64,000 bases of DNA from Sphingosinithalassobacter sp. CS137 (GTDB taxonomy: Bacteria; Pseudomonadota; Alphaproteobacteria; Sphingomonadales; Sphingomonadaceae): positions 2,076,501 to 2,140,500 of the forward strand of contig NZ_CP060494.1 in assembly GCF_014334115.1 (NCBI RefSeq). Reading direction: 5' to 3'. The translations under genes were made by a program, and so were the position numbers. The notes beneath the pieces were generated by a model. The model was given only the letters and a program-made list of their open reading frames with translations. It ran no database searches and had not been told where the DNA came from. Shown piece after piece: positions 6,795-15,282 of the stretch (position 1 is the first letter of the stretch; each line of letters opens with the position of its first letter).

Positions 6795-9650
6795 ATGCGT
6801 AAACTGGGGTGCCTTTTCGGCGCATTGATGATCACGGCCTCGCCAATGGCACTGGCAGCGCAGGAAGCTCCTCCCGCCTCCACCGGACCGGCCGAGCCGA
6901 ACCCGCAGGACGCAGCCCCGCAGGGCGAGGCCTATGAAGCCGAGGAAATCGTGGTGCGCAGCGAACTGCGCGGCTCGGTGATCGGCGATATCGAGCCCGA
7001 GCAGGTGCTGACTCCCGCCGATGTCCGCTCCTATGGCGCGAGTTCGATCGAGGAATTGCTCGAGGCACTTGCGCCGCAGACCGGCAGCGCGCGCGGGCGC
7101 GGCGGCGAAAGGCCGGTGCTGCTGCTCAATGGTCGCCGCATTTCGGGCTTTCGCGAGTTGCGCGACATCCCCACCGAAGCGATCGAGCGAGTCGAGATTC
7201 TTCCCGAGGAAGTCGCGCTCAAATACGGCTATCGCGCCGACCAGCGCGTGGTGAATTTCGTGCTGCGCGAGCGTTTCCGGTCGTTCACGGCCGAGCTGGA
7301 AGGCGAAGTGCCCACCGCCGGCGGCTTTTCCGCCGTCGAGGCAGAGGGCGGGCTGCTGCGCCTCAATTCGAACGGACGCTTCAACTTGAATGTCGAATAT
7401 GAGGGCAGCTCGGCGCTGCTCGAGAGCGAGCGCGACATCGTGCCGACCACCTCGACCGGCTTCTACGATGTGGTGGGCAACATCACTGCGCCAGGAGGCG
7501 TGGGCGAGATCGATCCCGCGCTGAGCGCGATTGCCGGCATACCCGTCACCGTCGCGGGCGTGCCGGGCGGAGCCGCGGGCGGCGCACCGGCGCTGGCGGG
7601 CTTCGTGCCGACCGCCAACACGCCGAATGCGAACGGCCTCACCCCCTATCGCACGCTGCGGGGGCCGAGCGAACAGCTCAGCATCAATGCTGTGGTGAGT
7701 CGCGCTCTGTCCACGGACATCACCGCGACACTCAATGCGGAACTCGAAGCGACCAATGGCGAGACGCTGCTCGGGCTTCCCGGGGCAGTTGTCACTCTCC
7801 CTGCGGGCAGTCCCTTCTCGCCCTTCTCCGGGCCGGTGGAGCTTTACCGCTACTATCCCTCGCTCGCCCCGCTTACGCGCAGCACCGATGGGCGCACCGC
7901 GCATCTCGGCCTCGCGATCAACGGCGATTCGGAGGAGTGGCGCTGGTCGGTCACCGGCAACTACGATTATTCGACCAGCGAGACCTTCACCGATCGCGGA
8001 GTCGATGCCAGCGGGCTGCAGGCGGCGCTCGATGCCGGCGATCCGGGAGTGAATCCCTTCGCGACCCCGCCGCTCGCGCTGCTCGATGCGCTACCGGTCG
8101 ATCGCACACGCTCGGCCTCCAGCGTGGGCGAGCTACAGGCGCAGATCGCCGGTGCGCCGCTCTCGCTGCCGACCGGCGACGTCACCACCAGCCTGCGGGT
8201 CGGCGCGACGACGACCGACTTCGAAAGCGAGACGCTGCGCTCGGGCATGATGCGGTCGAGCAGCGTCTCGCGCGACCTGGCGAGCGGACAGCTCAGCGTG
8301 GACGTGCCGATTGCGAGCACGCGCGAAGCCGTGCTCGATTTCGCCGGCGACATCACGCTGAACGGCAATGTCGAGGTGGAGCAACTGTCGGATTTCGGGA
8401 CGCTGCTCACCTATGGCTATGGCGTGAATTGGGAGCCGGTCGACGATCTGCGCTTCCTCGTATCGGTAACCGAGGAGGAAGGCGCCCCGACGCCGCAGCA
8501 GCTGGGCGATCCGACGCTGGTGACGCCCAACGTCAGCGTCTTCGACTATACCCGAGGCGAGACCGTCGATGTGACGACGATCACCGGCGGTAATCCCGAT
8601 CTGGCGCCGGATGACCGCAGCGTCTTCAAGCTCGGCGTCAATGCCCGGATTCTCGAGGAGCCCGATCTGCGGTTCAGCGCGGACTATGTGCGCAGCACGA
8701 CCCGAAACGACATTTCCAGCCTCCCTGCCGCCACCGCCGCGATCGAGGCGGCCTTTCCGGACCGCTTCGTCCGCGACACTTCGGGCCGGCTGATCCAGGT
8801 CGATACTCGCGCGGTCAATTTCGCGCGCACCGAACGCGAGCAGATCCGCTACGGCTTCAACTTCTCGATGCCGCTCACCTCGACGGTCCAGCGCCGCATC
8901 GAGCGCTATCGCGCGGCGCGCGAGGAAGCCGAGCGCACCGGCCAGCCGGCGCCGCCGGTGCCCGAGGAGCTTCAGCGCATGCGCCAGCAGCGGGGCGAGC
9001 GACGCGGCGACGCCGAAGGCGGCGGGCAGCCGCCACGGAATGGCGGGGAGCAGGCCGCGGGTTCGTCCGGGCAGGAAGGGTCGCCGACGGAAGGCGCGCG
9101 CACGCCGCGCGGCCCCGGCGGCGGTTTTGGCGGCCGGCGGGGCGGGCGCGACGGAATGGGCGCGGGCCGGATCAACTTCAGCCTCTATCATACCGTCCAC
9201 CTGCGCGACGAAGTCCTGATCCGCGAAGGACTGCCGGTGATCGACCGGCTGAACGGCGACGCCACGGGCAGCACGGGCGGGCAGCCGCGCCACGAACTGG
9301 AATTCCGCGCGGGCATCTTCAAGGACGGGATCGGCGCGCGGATCAGTGCCGATTGGCGGAGCGGAACGCGCGTCAACGCCGGCACGCTGGGGGCGCCAGA
9401 GCCACTCGATTTCGCGCCGTTCACCACCATCGACTTGCGGCTGTTTGCGGATCTGGGGCAGCAACTCTCGCTCACCCGCGATCATCCGTGGTTGCGCGGA
9501 ACGCGGGTCTCGCTCAGCCTCGACAATGTCTTCGATGCGCGCCAGCGCGTTACCGACAGCAGCGGCGCCGTGCCGCTCAGCTATCAGCCGGATCTGCTCG
9601 ATCCCGTCGGCCGGCAGGTTTCGATCAGCATTCGCAAGCTGTTCTTCTGA
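6795..9650 (+). CDS. TonB-dependent receptor-like outer membrane protein
   Basis: 951 residues. A signal peptide is evident (basic start, hydrophobic core, cleavage after ALA near residue 22). A plug-like domain follows (about 50-165, with SIEELLEALAPQ, VLLLNGRRI and IERVEILPEEVALKYGY). The rest has the alternating pattern of a beta-barrel and ends in an aromatic residue (IRKLFF), the outer-membrane assembly signal. The plug lacks an obvious TonB box. Around residues 715-795 there is a long Arg/Gly/Glu/Pro-rich low-complexity stretch unusual inside a barrel, probably an extracellular or periplasmic loop. It is a single gene between hairpins, with no neighbouring transporter that would reveal its ligand, so the substrate is unknown. 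Confidence 0.8.
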   Translation: MRKLGCLFGALMITASPMALAAQEAPPASTGPAEPNPQDAAPQGEAYEAEEIVVRSELRGSVIGDIEPEQVLTPADVRSYGASSIEELLEALAPQTGSARGRGGERPVLLLNGRRISGFRELRDIPTEAIERVEILPEEVALKYGYRADQRVVNFVLRERFRSFTAELEGEVPTAGGFSAVEAEGGLLRLNSNGRFNLNVEYEGSSALLESERDIVPTTSTGFYDVVGNITAPGGVGEIDPALSAIAGIPVTVAGVPGGAAGGAPALAGFVPTANTPNANGLTPYRTLRGPSEQLSINAVVSRALSTDITATLNAELEATNGETLLGLPGAVVTLPAGSPFSPFSGPVELYRYYPSLAPLTRSTDGRTAHLGLAINGDSEEWRWSVTGNYDYSTSETFTDRGVDASGLQAALDAGDPGVNPFATPPLALLDALPVDRTRSASSVGELQAQIAGAPLSLPTGDVTTSLRVGATTTDFESETLRSGMMRSSSVSRDLASGQLSVDVPIASTREAVLDFAGDITLNGNVEVEQLSDFGTLLTYGYGVNWEPVDDLRFLVSVTEEEGAPTPQQLGDPTLVTPNVSVFDYTRGETVDVTTITGGNPDLAPDDRSVFKLGVNARILEEPDLRFSADYVRSTTRNDISSLPAATAAIEAAFPDRFVRDTSGRLIQVDTRAVNFARTEREQIRYGFNFSMPLTSTVQRRIERYRAAREEAERTGQPAPPVPEELQRMRQQRGERRGDAEGGGQPPRNGGEQAAGSSGQEGSPTEGARTPRGPGGGFGGRRGGRDGMGAGRINFSLYHTVHLRDEVLIREGLPVIDRLNGDATGSTGGQPRHELEFRAGIFKDGIGARISADWRSGTRVNAGTLGAPEPLDFAPFTTIDLRLFADLGQQLSLTRDHPWLRGTRVSLSLDNVFDARQRVTDSSGAVPLSYQPDLLDPVGRQVSISIRKLFF

Positions 9651-9655
9651 ACGCA

Positions 9656-9686
9656 GCGGGTCCGGGGCCGATCGGTTCCGGACCGC
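9656..9686. terminator. Bidirectional terminator hairpin between convergent genes
   Basis: GCGGGTCCGG (9656-9665) pairs, with one bulged G, with CCGGACCGC (9678-9686). A second small palindrome, CCGATCGG, lies in the loop. It exactly fills the space between the receptor stop and the convergent phosphatase stop, so it probably terminates both. No T-run is present. Confidence 0.55.
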
Positions 9687-10469
9687 TCAATGACCGCGGC
9701 AGGCGAGCGCATCGAGAATCTCCTCGACGCGGGCCGGATCGCCCGCGGCGATGACTTCGCCGTTGCTTGTCGCGGTCAGCGGGTCGCCGGCCCAATCGCA
9801 CATCCGTCCGCCCGCGCCTTCCACGACCGGCACCAAGGCGGCGAAATCGTGCAGCTTGAGCTGCGCCTCGACGACGATGTCGAGATGGCCCGAGGCAAGG
9901 CATGCATAATTGTAGCAATCGCCGCCCAGCACGGTGCTGAGCACCTGGCCGTCGAGATGCTCGAAGGCATGGAGCTGCCCGTCGTCGAACAGCGCGGGCG
10001 ACGTCGTGGCGAGCAGCGCCTCGCCGATCTCGCGGCAGCGCCGCGTCGTCGCGGGCGCGCCGTTCAACGTGGTCGGGCGGCCCACGACTCCCAGCCAACG
10101 CTCCTTCAGGATCGGCTGGTCGATGATACCCAGCACCGGCCAGCCGTCCTCGAGCAGCGCGATCAATGTTCCGAAGATGGGCCGCCCGGCGATGAAGGCG
10201 CGCGTGCCGTCGATCGGATCGAGCACCCATCGGCGGCCGCTGGCCCCCTCGCGCTCGCCGAATTCCTCGCCCGCGATCGCATCCATCGGCCGCTCGGCGA
10301 TCAGCAGCTTGCGCATCGCCTCCTCGGCGGCGCGATCGGCCAGCGTCACCGGCGACTTGTCCGCCTTTGCCTCCAGCCCATGCGGCGCGCGAAAATAAGG
10401 GAGGATCGCCGCGCGCGCGGAGTCGGCGAGCTGCTCGGCGAGGGCGATGTCGGCGGAGGAAACGGTCAT
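9687..10469 (-). CDS. Inositol monophosphatase family phosphatase, histidinol-phosphatase (HisN) type
   Basis: 260 residues from the ATG at 10469; the long open frame upstream is a shadow of the divergent pldA gene. The metal-binding motifs of the lithium-sensitive phosphatase family are all visible: GEEFGE, the signature WVLDPIDGTRAF and CDWAGDPL near the C-terminus. The W-A-G form of the last motif, the overall length and the phrase DGTRAFIAGRPIFGT resemble HisN-type enzymes that remove phosphate from L-histidinol phosphate. An inositol or other sugar phosphatase cannot be excluded, because no other histidine biosynthesis gene is nearby. It is convergent with the receptor gene and divergent from pldA. 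Confidence 0.82.
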   Translation of the reverse strand: MTVSSADIALAEQLADSARAAILPYFRAPHGLEAKADKSPVTLADRAAEEAMRKLLIAERPMDAIAGEEFGEREGASGRRWVLDPIDGTRAFIAGRPIFGTLIALLEDGWPVLGIIDQPILKERWLGVVGRPTTLNGAPATTRRCREIGEALLATTSPALFDDGQLHAFEHLDGQVLSTVLGGDCYNYACLASGHLDIVVEAQLKLHDFAALVPVVEGAGGRMCDWAGDPLTATSNGEVIAAGDPARVEEILDALACRGH

Positions 10470-10565
10470 GCCGCTGCCTAGCGCTCCCGGACGGCGCTCG
10501 CCAGCCCGCGCCGACGGCAGATTCGACTCGCCATCGTCACAATCGACTGCCAATCCGTCGAGCCG

Positions 10566-11627
10566 ATGCGCCGCAGATTGCTCCTCGCTCCTCTTCTGGC
10601 CGCCACGGCGTTCCCTGCCGCAGCGCAGGTGCGCACGGTGCCGGTTCAGCCCGCATCCGAGCGCGAGGCGCTGGGCGGAGTCGAAGTCTATCTGGTCAAC
10701 GAAGGCGAGGTGCCGGTGTCCGCGCAGGGTCCGCGCCAGATCGAAGTGACCGCGGCCGACGGGACGCGGCTGGTGCTCGAGCGGCTGCCGGCGCCGGAGC
10801 GCAGCGTCGCGCCGGGCGGCTTCGCGAAGCTGCGCTACGTTCCTGTCGGGCTTGCGGAGGCCGCGGTCCCGCGCGCCGAGGCGTTCCCGCCGGCACGCCT
10901 GCCCGAGCCGGGGGAGACGGTGGTACAGAGCGCGACAGGATCGTCGGCGGGCTTTCTCGATCGGTTTTCCCCTCACGAGCCCGTTTATGGCGCCTTCGGC
11001 CTCGGCGATTCCGGTGCGAAGCTGCAAGTGAGCTTCGCCTTTCAGCCGATCGGCGGCGAGGGCGCACTCAGCAATCTTCGCTTCGGCTATACGCAGACGA
11101 TGTTCTGGGCGCTCGATCAAGATTCGGGGCCGTTCCGCGCCACCACTTACAGCCCCGAAGTCTATGCCGATGTGCCGGTCGGCGACGCCAGCACGCTGGC
11201 GCTCGGCTGGCGCCACGATTCGAACGGCCGCGGCGCGGTCGGCTCGATCGACGCCAACCGCATCTTCGCGCGCATCGAACATCGCATCGATCTCGGGGGC
11301 GACTGGCGGCTCGATCTCGCGCCACAGGCTTGGTTCTACGTCGGCAAGCAAGGCGCGGCACCGGATCTCGCCGACTATTGGGGATATATGTCGATCACTG
11401 CCGCGCTGTCGCGGCCGGACGGGCTGAAGATCGCCGTCACAGGCCGGGGGAATTTCGAAACGGGCAGAGGCGCTGCCGAACTGTTCGTTTCCTGGCCGCT
11501 GGCCAGGATCGACGATCGCATCGGTGCCTATCTCTTCGGTCAGGCGTTCACTGGCGATGGCGAGGTGCTCGATGAGTTTCGCGTCGAGGACAGCCATGTA
11601 CGAGTCGGAATAGCGCTGACCCGCTGA
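10566..11627 (+). CDS. pldA: Outer membrane phospholipase A
   Basis: 353 residues with an N-terminal signal peptide (cleavage near AAAQ, residue 20-21). The active site of OMPLA is recognisable: His217 and Ser219 in GWRHDSNGRG, then Asn231 in DANRIF. Their spacing (2 and 12 residues) equals that of the E. coli triad His142/Ser144/Asn156. The C-terminal half has beta-barrel character and YSPEVYADVP precedes the active-site strand. About 120 residues between signal peptide and barrel are longer than in E. coli and look like a periplasmic extension. The enzyme hydrolyses phospholipids that reach the outer leaflet, usually on envelope damage. It is divergent from the phosphatase gene and followed by an exported peroxiredoxin. 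Confidence 0.88.
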   Translation: MRRRLLLAPLLAATAFPAAAQVRTVPVQPASEREALGGVEVYLVNEGEVPVSAQGPRQIEVTAADGTRLVLERLPAPERSVAPGGFAKLRYVPVGLAEAAVPRAEAFPPARLPEPGETVVQSATGSSAGFLDRFSPHEPVYGAFGLGDSGAKLQVSFAFQPIGGEGALSNLRFGYTQTMFWALDQDSGPFRATTYSPEVYADVPVGDASTLALGWRHDSNGRGAVGSIDANRIFARIEHRIDLGGDWRLDLAPQAWFYVGKQGAAPDLADYWGYMSITAALSRPDGLKIAVTGRGNFETGRGAAELFVSWPLARIDDRIGAYLFGQAFTGDGEVLDEFRVEDSHVRVGIALTR

Positions 11628-11665
11628 GCGGTGACAACAGGGCGAACGAATGGGAGAAGACTCCG

Positions 11666-12199
11666 ATGTGGACACGATTGCTCCTTCCCGCGGCGCTCGT
11701 CGCGGCAGCCTCGCCGGCGCTGGCTGCGCTGACGATCGGTGCTCAGGCGCCCGATTTCCGAACCCAGGGGGCGCTGGATGGCAGGGCCTTTCCGCTGAAG
11801 CTTTCGGATCAGCTCGCGCGCGGCCCGGTGGTGCTCTATTTCTTTCCCGCCGCCTTCACGCCCGGCTGCAATGCCGAAGCCCGCGCCTTTTCCGAGGCGG
11901 CCGACGCGTTTCGCGCCGCCGGGGCACAGGTGATCGGAATGTCCGCCGATCCGATCGACAAGCTGCAGCGCTTCTCGGTGGAGCATTGCGCGGGCCGCTT
12001 CCCGGTCGCGCACGCCGATGCGGCAGTGATTCGCGGATATGACGTGGCGCTGCGCGGCAATGGAGCGATGACCAGCCGCACCAGCTATGTCATCGGCCGC
12101 GATGGCAGGATCGCCTATGTCCACGACGATCCCGCGTTCGCCGGCCACGTCACCGGCACGCTGGCGGCGGTACGCGAACTCGGGGCCGCGGCTGATTAA
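11666..12199 (+). CDS. Exported peroxiredoxin, AhpC/TSA family, BCP-like
   Basis: 177 residues. A signal peptide (residues 1 to about 20, ending ALA) suggests a periplasmic enzyme. The thioredoxin fold carries the peroxidatic Cys68 in FTPGCNAEA, with Pro and Thr placed as in peroxiredoxins. Cys108 (VEHCAG) could be the resolving cysteine. It would reduce hydrogen peroxide or lipid peroxides in the envelope, which fits its place 38 bases after the phospholipase gene. The ATG at 11666 follows GGGAGAAG. Its stop codon overlaps the end of the convergent monooxygenase-like gene by 4 bases. Confidence 0.87.
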   Translation: MWTRLLLPAALVAAASPALAALTIGAQAPDFRTQGALDGRAFPLKLSDQLARGPVVLYFFPAAFTPGCNAEARAFSEAADAFRAAGAQVIGMSADPIDKLQRFSVEHCAGRFPVAHADAAVIRGYDVALRGNGAMTSRTSYVIGRDGRIAYVHDDPAFAGHVTGTLAAVRELGAAAD

Positions 12200-12516
12200 T
12201 CGCGGTCGAGCAGGTCGTCGGTCACCGTCATCGTGAAGGCGGGAAGATTGTCCGGCGGGACTTCGGCGACGGCATCGACGAAGGCAGCGCGGGTCTCGGG
12301 CTCGTCATAGACCATCTTGGCGTCATAGGCCCGCTGCCACGCCGCTTCGTCCGGCCATTCGGCATAGCCGACGAATCGGCCGTCGCGCTCCTGGTGCAGC
12401 CGGGAGCCGTAGCTGCCGTAGCGTTCCCGGATCAGCTCGGTCCCGCGCCGCCACGCCTTTCGGAACTGCGCTTCCTTGCCTGGGTGGACGCGCCACCAAT
12501 AGACCGCGACGAACAT
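12196..12516 (-). CDS. Small antibiotic-biosynthesis-monooxygenase (ABM) fold protein
   Basis: 106 residues with the ferredoxin-like ABM pattern: starts FVAVYWWRVHPGKE, then a helix (FRKAWRRGTELI) and SRLHQERDGRFVGYAEW, as in small cofactor-free monooxygenases and stress-response barrel proteins. It has a strong ribosome site (AAGGAGG) and is convergent with the peroxiredoxin, sharing 4 bases at the ends. Members act as monooxygenases on quinones or haem, but many have no known activity and the role here is open. Confidence 0.7.
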   Translation of the reverse strand: MFVAVYWWRVHPGKEAQFRKAWRRGTELIRERYGSYGSRLHQERDGRFVGYAEWPDEAAWQRAYDAKMVYDEPETRAAFVDAVAEVPPDNLPAFTMTVTDDLLDRD

Positions 12517-12614
12517 AATGCCTCCTTCGGTTTTCGCGGGCGCTCACCGGATGTTAGCAGTTTCGGGCCTAACTCGGTTCCCATGGAATCGCGCCGTACG
12601 CAGGATATCGCCGC

Positions 12615-13679
12615 ATGCGGCAGGGTAGGGGTTTGAGCCTTATGGCCGGGGTGAGGGCGGTCCGAGCGAGCAGCGCCGGCGATGCAAGCCGCCGGCTATA
12701 TGATCGAATCGGCGCGTTTCTGTTCGATCAGCGGCTTGAGCCCGATCCGACCAATTTCGCTTTCGCCTATCATCTTCTCGAGAACCCGGAGGGGCCGCTC
12801 GCCCGTGCAGTGGCGGCGCTGACCGACGGCGGCGTGCGGCTGACTCGGCGCGACATCGAGTCGCTCGGCTGCGAGGCCACGCCCGGCCAGAGCGAGGCCA
12901 CCGACGGCAAAAAGGCCGAAGGGCTGGTCGCGCAGACCCAGATGCAGGTCGAGGGTTTCGAGGACATCATGCATGCGATGCGCGCTGAAACCGAGGGCTT
13001 CGGCCGCGATCTCGCCGCGAGTGCCGCCGCCATCAATCAGTCGCGCGCCGAAGTGGGGAACGACGGCGTGATGCTCGATGAAGTCGCGCGAATCACGGCG
13101 GCGATGCTGACGCGCGTGCGCACTGCCGAGAGCCGACTTGAATCCGCCACCCGCGAAGCGAGCGATCTCCGCAAGAAGCTTGAGGAAGCGCGCGACAATG
13201 CCCGGCGCGATCCGCTGACCGAGCTGCCCAACCGGCGGGCGCTCGAAGAGGCCTTTACCGCCCAGTCGGCTGCAGGCGAACGGCTCTGCCTTGCGGTGTG
13301 CGACGTCGATCACTTCAAGTCGGTCAACGATCGCTTCGGCCATGCCGTGGGTGATCGAGTGCTCAAGGCGATCGCCGAGGCGCTGTCGCAGGCGTGCAGC
13401 GGCCATCTCGTCGCCCGTTATGGCGGTGAGGAGTTCGCGGTGCTGTTCGCGGGCATCGCCCTAGAGCCGGCGCGCGCGACACTCGATACTGCGCGGGCGA
13501 CCGTCGCCGCCAAGCGATACCGGCTGCGCGAGAGCGACGCCCCGCTCGGCGAGATCACCTTTTCGGCCGGACTTGCTGCCGGAGCCAGGGACGACAGTTT
13601 CCAGTCGCTGTTCCAGCGCGCCGACAGGCTGCTCTACACCGCGAAGAACAACGGCCGGAACTGCGTCCGGACCGGCTGA
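12615..13679 (+). CDS. Diguanylate cyclase (GGDEF domain)
   Basis: 354 residues if the ATG at 12615 is used; ATG 12642 (345 residues) is an equally possible start. The N-terminal half is helical without membrane segments (a conserved-looking DRIGAFLFDQRLEPD block, then a coiled-coil-rich region about 100-195). The C-terminal GGDEF domain starts near DPLTELPNRRAL and has the active signature RYGGEEF, so it should make cyclic-di-GMP from two GTP. The residues 4-5 positions before the signature (SGHLVA) do not form the RxxD inhibitory site, so product feedback through that site is unlikely. It stands alone. Confidence 0.9.
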   Translation: MRQGRGLSLMAGVRAVRASSAGDASRRLYDRIGAFLFDQRLEPDPTNFAFAYHLLENPEGPLARAVAALTDGGVRLTRRDIESLGCEATPGQSEATDGKKAEGLVAQTQMQVEGFEDIMHAMRAETEGFGRDLAASAAAINQSRAEVGNDGVMLDEVARITAAMLTRVRTAESRLESATREASDLRKKLEEARDNARRDPLTELPNRRALEEAFTAQSAAGERLCLAVCDVDHFKSVNDRFGHAVGDRVLKAIAEALSQACSGHLVARYGGEEFAVLFAGIALEPARATLDTARATVAAKRYRLRESDAPLGEITFSAGLAAGARDDSFQSLFQRADRLLYTAKNNGRNCVRTG

Positions 13680-13798
13680 GGAAAGTCGGCGCCACAAGTT
13701 GGCGGATTTCACGATGTGCTTCTGTGTGAATTCCCAATACGCCGCCCCTGAAAAAGGCGCAGCGTTTGATTCCAGTGCCTTAGTGAAAATGGCACAGC

Positions 13799-13855
13799 CC
13801 CTGCAAATGATCGGGTAACGGCGGCCGGACGGTCCGAACCCGCCGATTTGCAGGG
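13799..13855 (+). promoter_or_regulatory. Foldable 5' leader with ribosome-site-masking inverted repeat
   Basis: CCCTGCAAAT (13799-13808) is perfectly complementary to ATTTGCAGGG (13846-13855). Within the loop, smaller arms (CGGGT with ACCCG; CGGAC with GTCCG) can pair. The right arm contains the AGGGAG ribosome site of the tiny gene at 13865, so folding would hide it. This suggests translational control, for instance by temperature or a bound factor. Inference from complementarity alone. Confidence 0.5.
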
Positions 13856-13864
13856 AGAAACATC

Positions 13865-13972
13865 ATGGTACTTCGTCTCGATTCGCTCCAGCGTTCGGCC
13901 GCCTTTGCGGGCGCGCTCCTCTTCACCGCGGTTCTCGTCTTCGCGTCCAGCCCGGTTCTGCCGGTCGCCTGA
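13865..13972 (+). CDS. Tiny membrane protein (35 aa)
   Basis: Encodes 35 residues starting MVLRLDSLQRSA, followed by one hydrophobic stretch (FAGALLFTAVLVFASSPVLPV). It has a good ribosome site (AGGGAGAAAC). No known family is recognised. It is followed 35 bases later by a second tiny membrane protein of similar design, so both are probably co-expressed. The structured leader before it argues that it is a real gene under control. It may be a stress-related small protein; the function is unknown. Confidence 0.55.
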   Translation: MVLRLDSLQRSAAFAGALLFTAVLVFASSPVLPVA

Positions 13973-14007
13973 TCGCCTCAGTCAAGCACCCAAGGGGAGC
14001 AGCCATC

Positions 14008-14103
14008 ATGGTTCGCAATCTGCTGGTCGGCGTCGCTTCGTTCGCCGTCACCACCCTTCTGATCGTCGTCAGCGGCGCGCAGGGATCGGCCCTTCTAGGC
14101 TGA
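14008..14103 (+). CDS. Tiny membrane protein (31 aa)
   Basis: Encodes 31 residues, MVRNLLVGVASFAV followed by TTLLIVVSG, a single hydrophobic segment with a basic N-terminus. A strong AAGGGGAG ribosome site precedes it. It is similar in design to the 35-residue protein just upstream and lies before a general-stress-type dehydrogenase. No family is recognised and no function is assigned. Confidence 0.5.
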   Translation: MVRNLLVGVASFAVTTLLIVVSGAQGSALLG

Positions 14104-14188
14104 TCCGCTGCGCCCGTGGGCGCCCGGGCTGCGGCGCCCACATTCGCCGCACAATTCCTCCACATCTCCGATTCGCCGGCCCGTGCAC

Positions 14189-14214
14189 GGAACCCGAAGC
14201 GGCAGGCGCCGGTT
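14189..14214 (+). promoter_or_regulatory. Possible EcfG (general stress sigma factor) promoter
   Basis: GGAAC at 14189-14193 and CGGTT at 14210-14214, separated by 16 bases, resemble the GGAAC-N16/17-CGTT promoters of the alphaproteobacterial general stress response. The position, about 40 bases before the dehydrogenase start, is suitable. The -10 element is imperfect. Confidence 0.4.
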
Positions 14215-14254
14215 CGGGCAGTATTCCCAAACACATGCACGGGAGCATGCCCCC

Positions 14255-15106
14255 ATGACCGATACCGTCGAGATGGTTCACGAAGACAATCTGCCCGGCC
14301 ACGAGAGCACTCTCGAGCCCAAGCCGGACTGGGAGCCGCGCTATCCCGGCTCGGGGCGCCTCGAAGGCAAGGTGGCGGTGGTGACGGGCGCCGACAGCGG
14401 CATCGGCCGCGCCGTGGCGGCGCTCTATGCCCGCGAAGGCGCCGATGTCGCGATCGTGTATCTGTGCGAGCATGACGACGCCGAGAAGACCGCGCAGATC
14501 GTTCGCGGCGAAGGCCGGGAGGCACTCACCATCGCCGGCGACGTCGGCGACGAAGACTTCTGCACGTCCGCGATCCGGCAGGTGGTCGAGAAATTCGGCC
14601 GCATCGATGTGCTGGTGAACAATGCCGGCGAGCAGCATCCCGACAAGAACATCACCGAAATCACCGAAAAGCAGCTGCGCCGGACCTTCCAGACGAACAT
14701 CTTCGGCATGTTCTTCATGGTTCAGGCGGCGCTGCCGCATCTTAAGAAAGGTGCCGCGATCGTGAACTGCACCTCGGTGACGATGTACAAGGGATCGCCG
14801 GAATTGCTGGATTATTCGAGCACCAAGGGTGCGATTACAGCGTTCACGCGATCGCTCTCCGGCAATCTCGCCGAGAAGGGCATTCGCGTGAACGCCGTTG
14901 CCCCGGGGCCGATCTGGACTCCGCTCAATCCGAAGGGCGGCGCCACCGAAGAGAAGCTCGAGCATTTCGGCGAATCGACTCCCATGGGCCGCCCCGGACA
15001 GCCCAACGAAGTCGCGCCGTCCTTCCTCTTTCTCGCCTGCGAGGACGCCAGCTATATGTCGGGGCAGGTGCTGCACCCGAACGGCGGCATCGTCGTCAAC
15101 GGCTGA
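14255..15106 (+). CDS. SDR family oxidoreductase, general stress protein 39-like
   Basis: 283 residues from the ATG at 14255 (GGGAG upstream). An N-terminal extension of about 40 residues (ending with the block YPGSGRLEGKVAVVTG) precedes the Rossmann fold and is typical of the YhxC/YhdF/GSP39 group. The cofactor motif is TGADSGIG, NNAGEQHPD follows, and the catalytic Tyr/Lys are in DYSSTKGA. Substrates of this group are poorly known, but many members are induced by stress. The GGAAC-type promoter just upstream agrees with that. It is convergent with the PEBP gene. Confidence 0.87.
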   Translation: MTDTVEMVHEDNLPGHESTLEPKPDWEPRYPGSGRLEGKVAVVTGADSGIGRAVAALYAREGADVAIVYLCEHDDAEKTAQIVRGEGREALTIAGDVGDEDFCTSAIRQVVEKFGRIDVLVNNAGEQHPDKNITEITEKQLRRTFQTNIFGMFFMVQAALPHLKKGAAIVNCTSVTMYKGSPELLDYSSTKGAITAFTRSLSGNLAEKGIRVNAVAPGPIWTPLNPKGGATEEKLEHFGESTPMGRPGQPNEVAPSFLFLACEDASYMSGQVLHPNGGIVVNG

Positions 15107-15120
15107 GCTAGCCGCCGCTC

Positions 15121-15148
15121 GCCGCCAACGGAAAACATTTCCGGCGGC
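15121..15148. terminator. Hairpin between convergent genes
   Basis: GCCGCC (15121-15126) and GGAAA (15130-15134) pair with TTTCC (15138-15142) and GGCGGC (15143-15148), with a 3-base bulge and 3-base loop. It is placed 15 bases after the dehydrogenase stop and could terminate transcription; there is no T-run. Confidence 0.4.
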
Positions 15149-15282
15149 CCGCGCCGGCGCCGTCTGGTCGCGTCAGGCCGAGGCGCGTGCGGCTATCGGC
15201 GCAGCCTTGGCGGCCGCGTGATCGGCAAAGCGTTCGGCGGCCTGCCCGAGCACGGACTCCGGATCGAGCGTGCGGCGATCGC

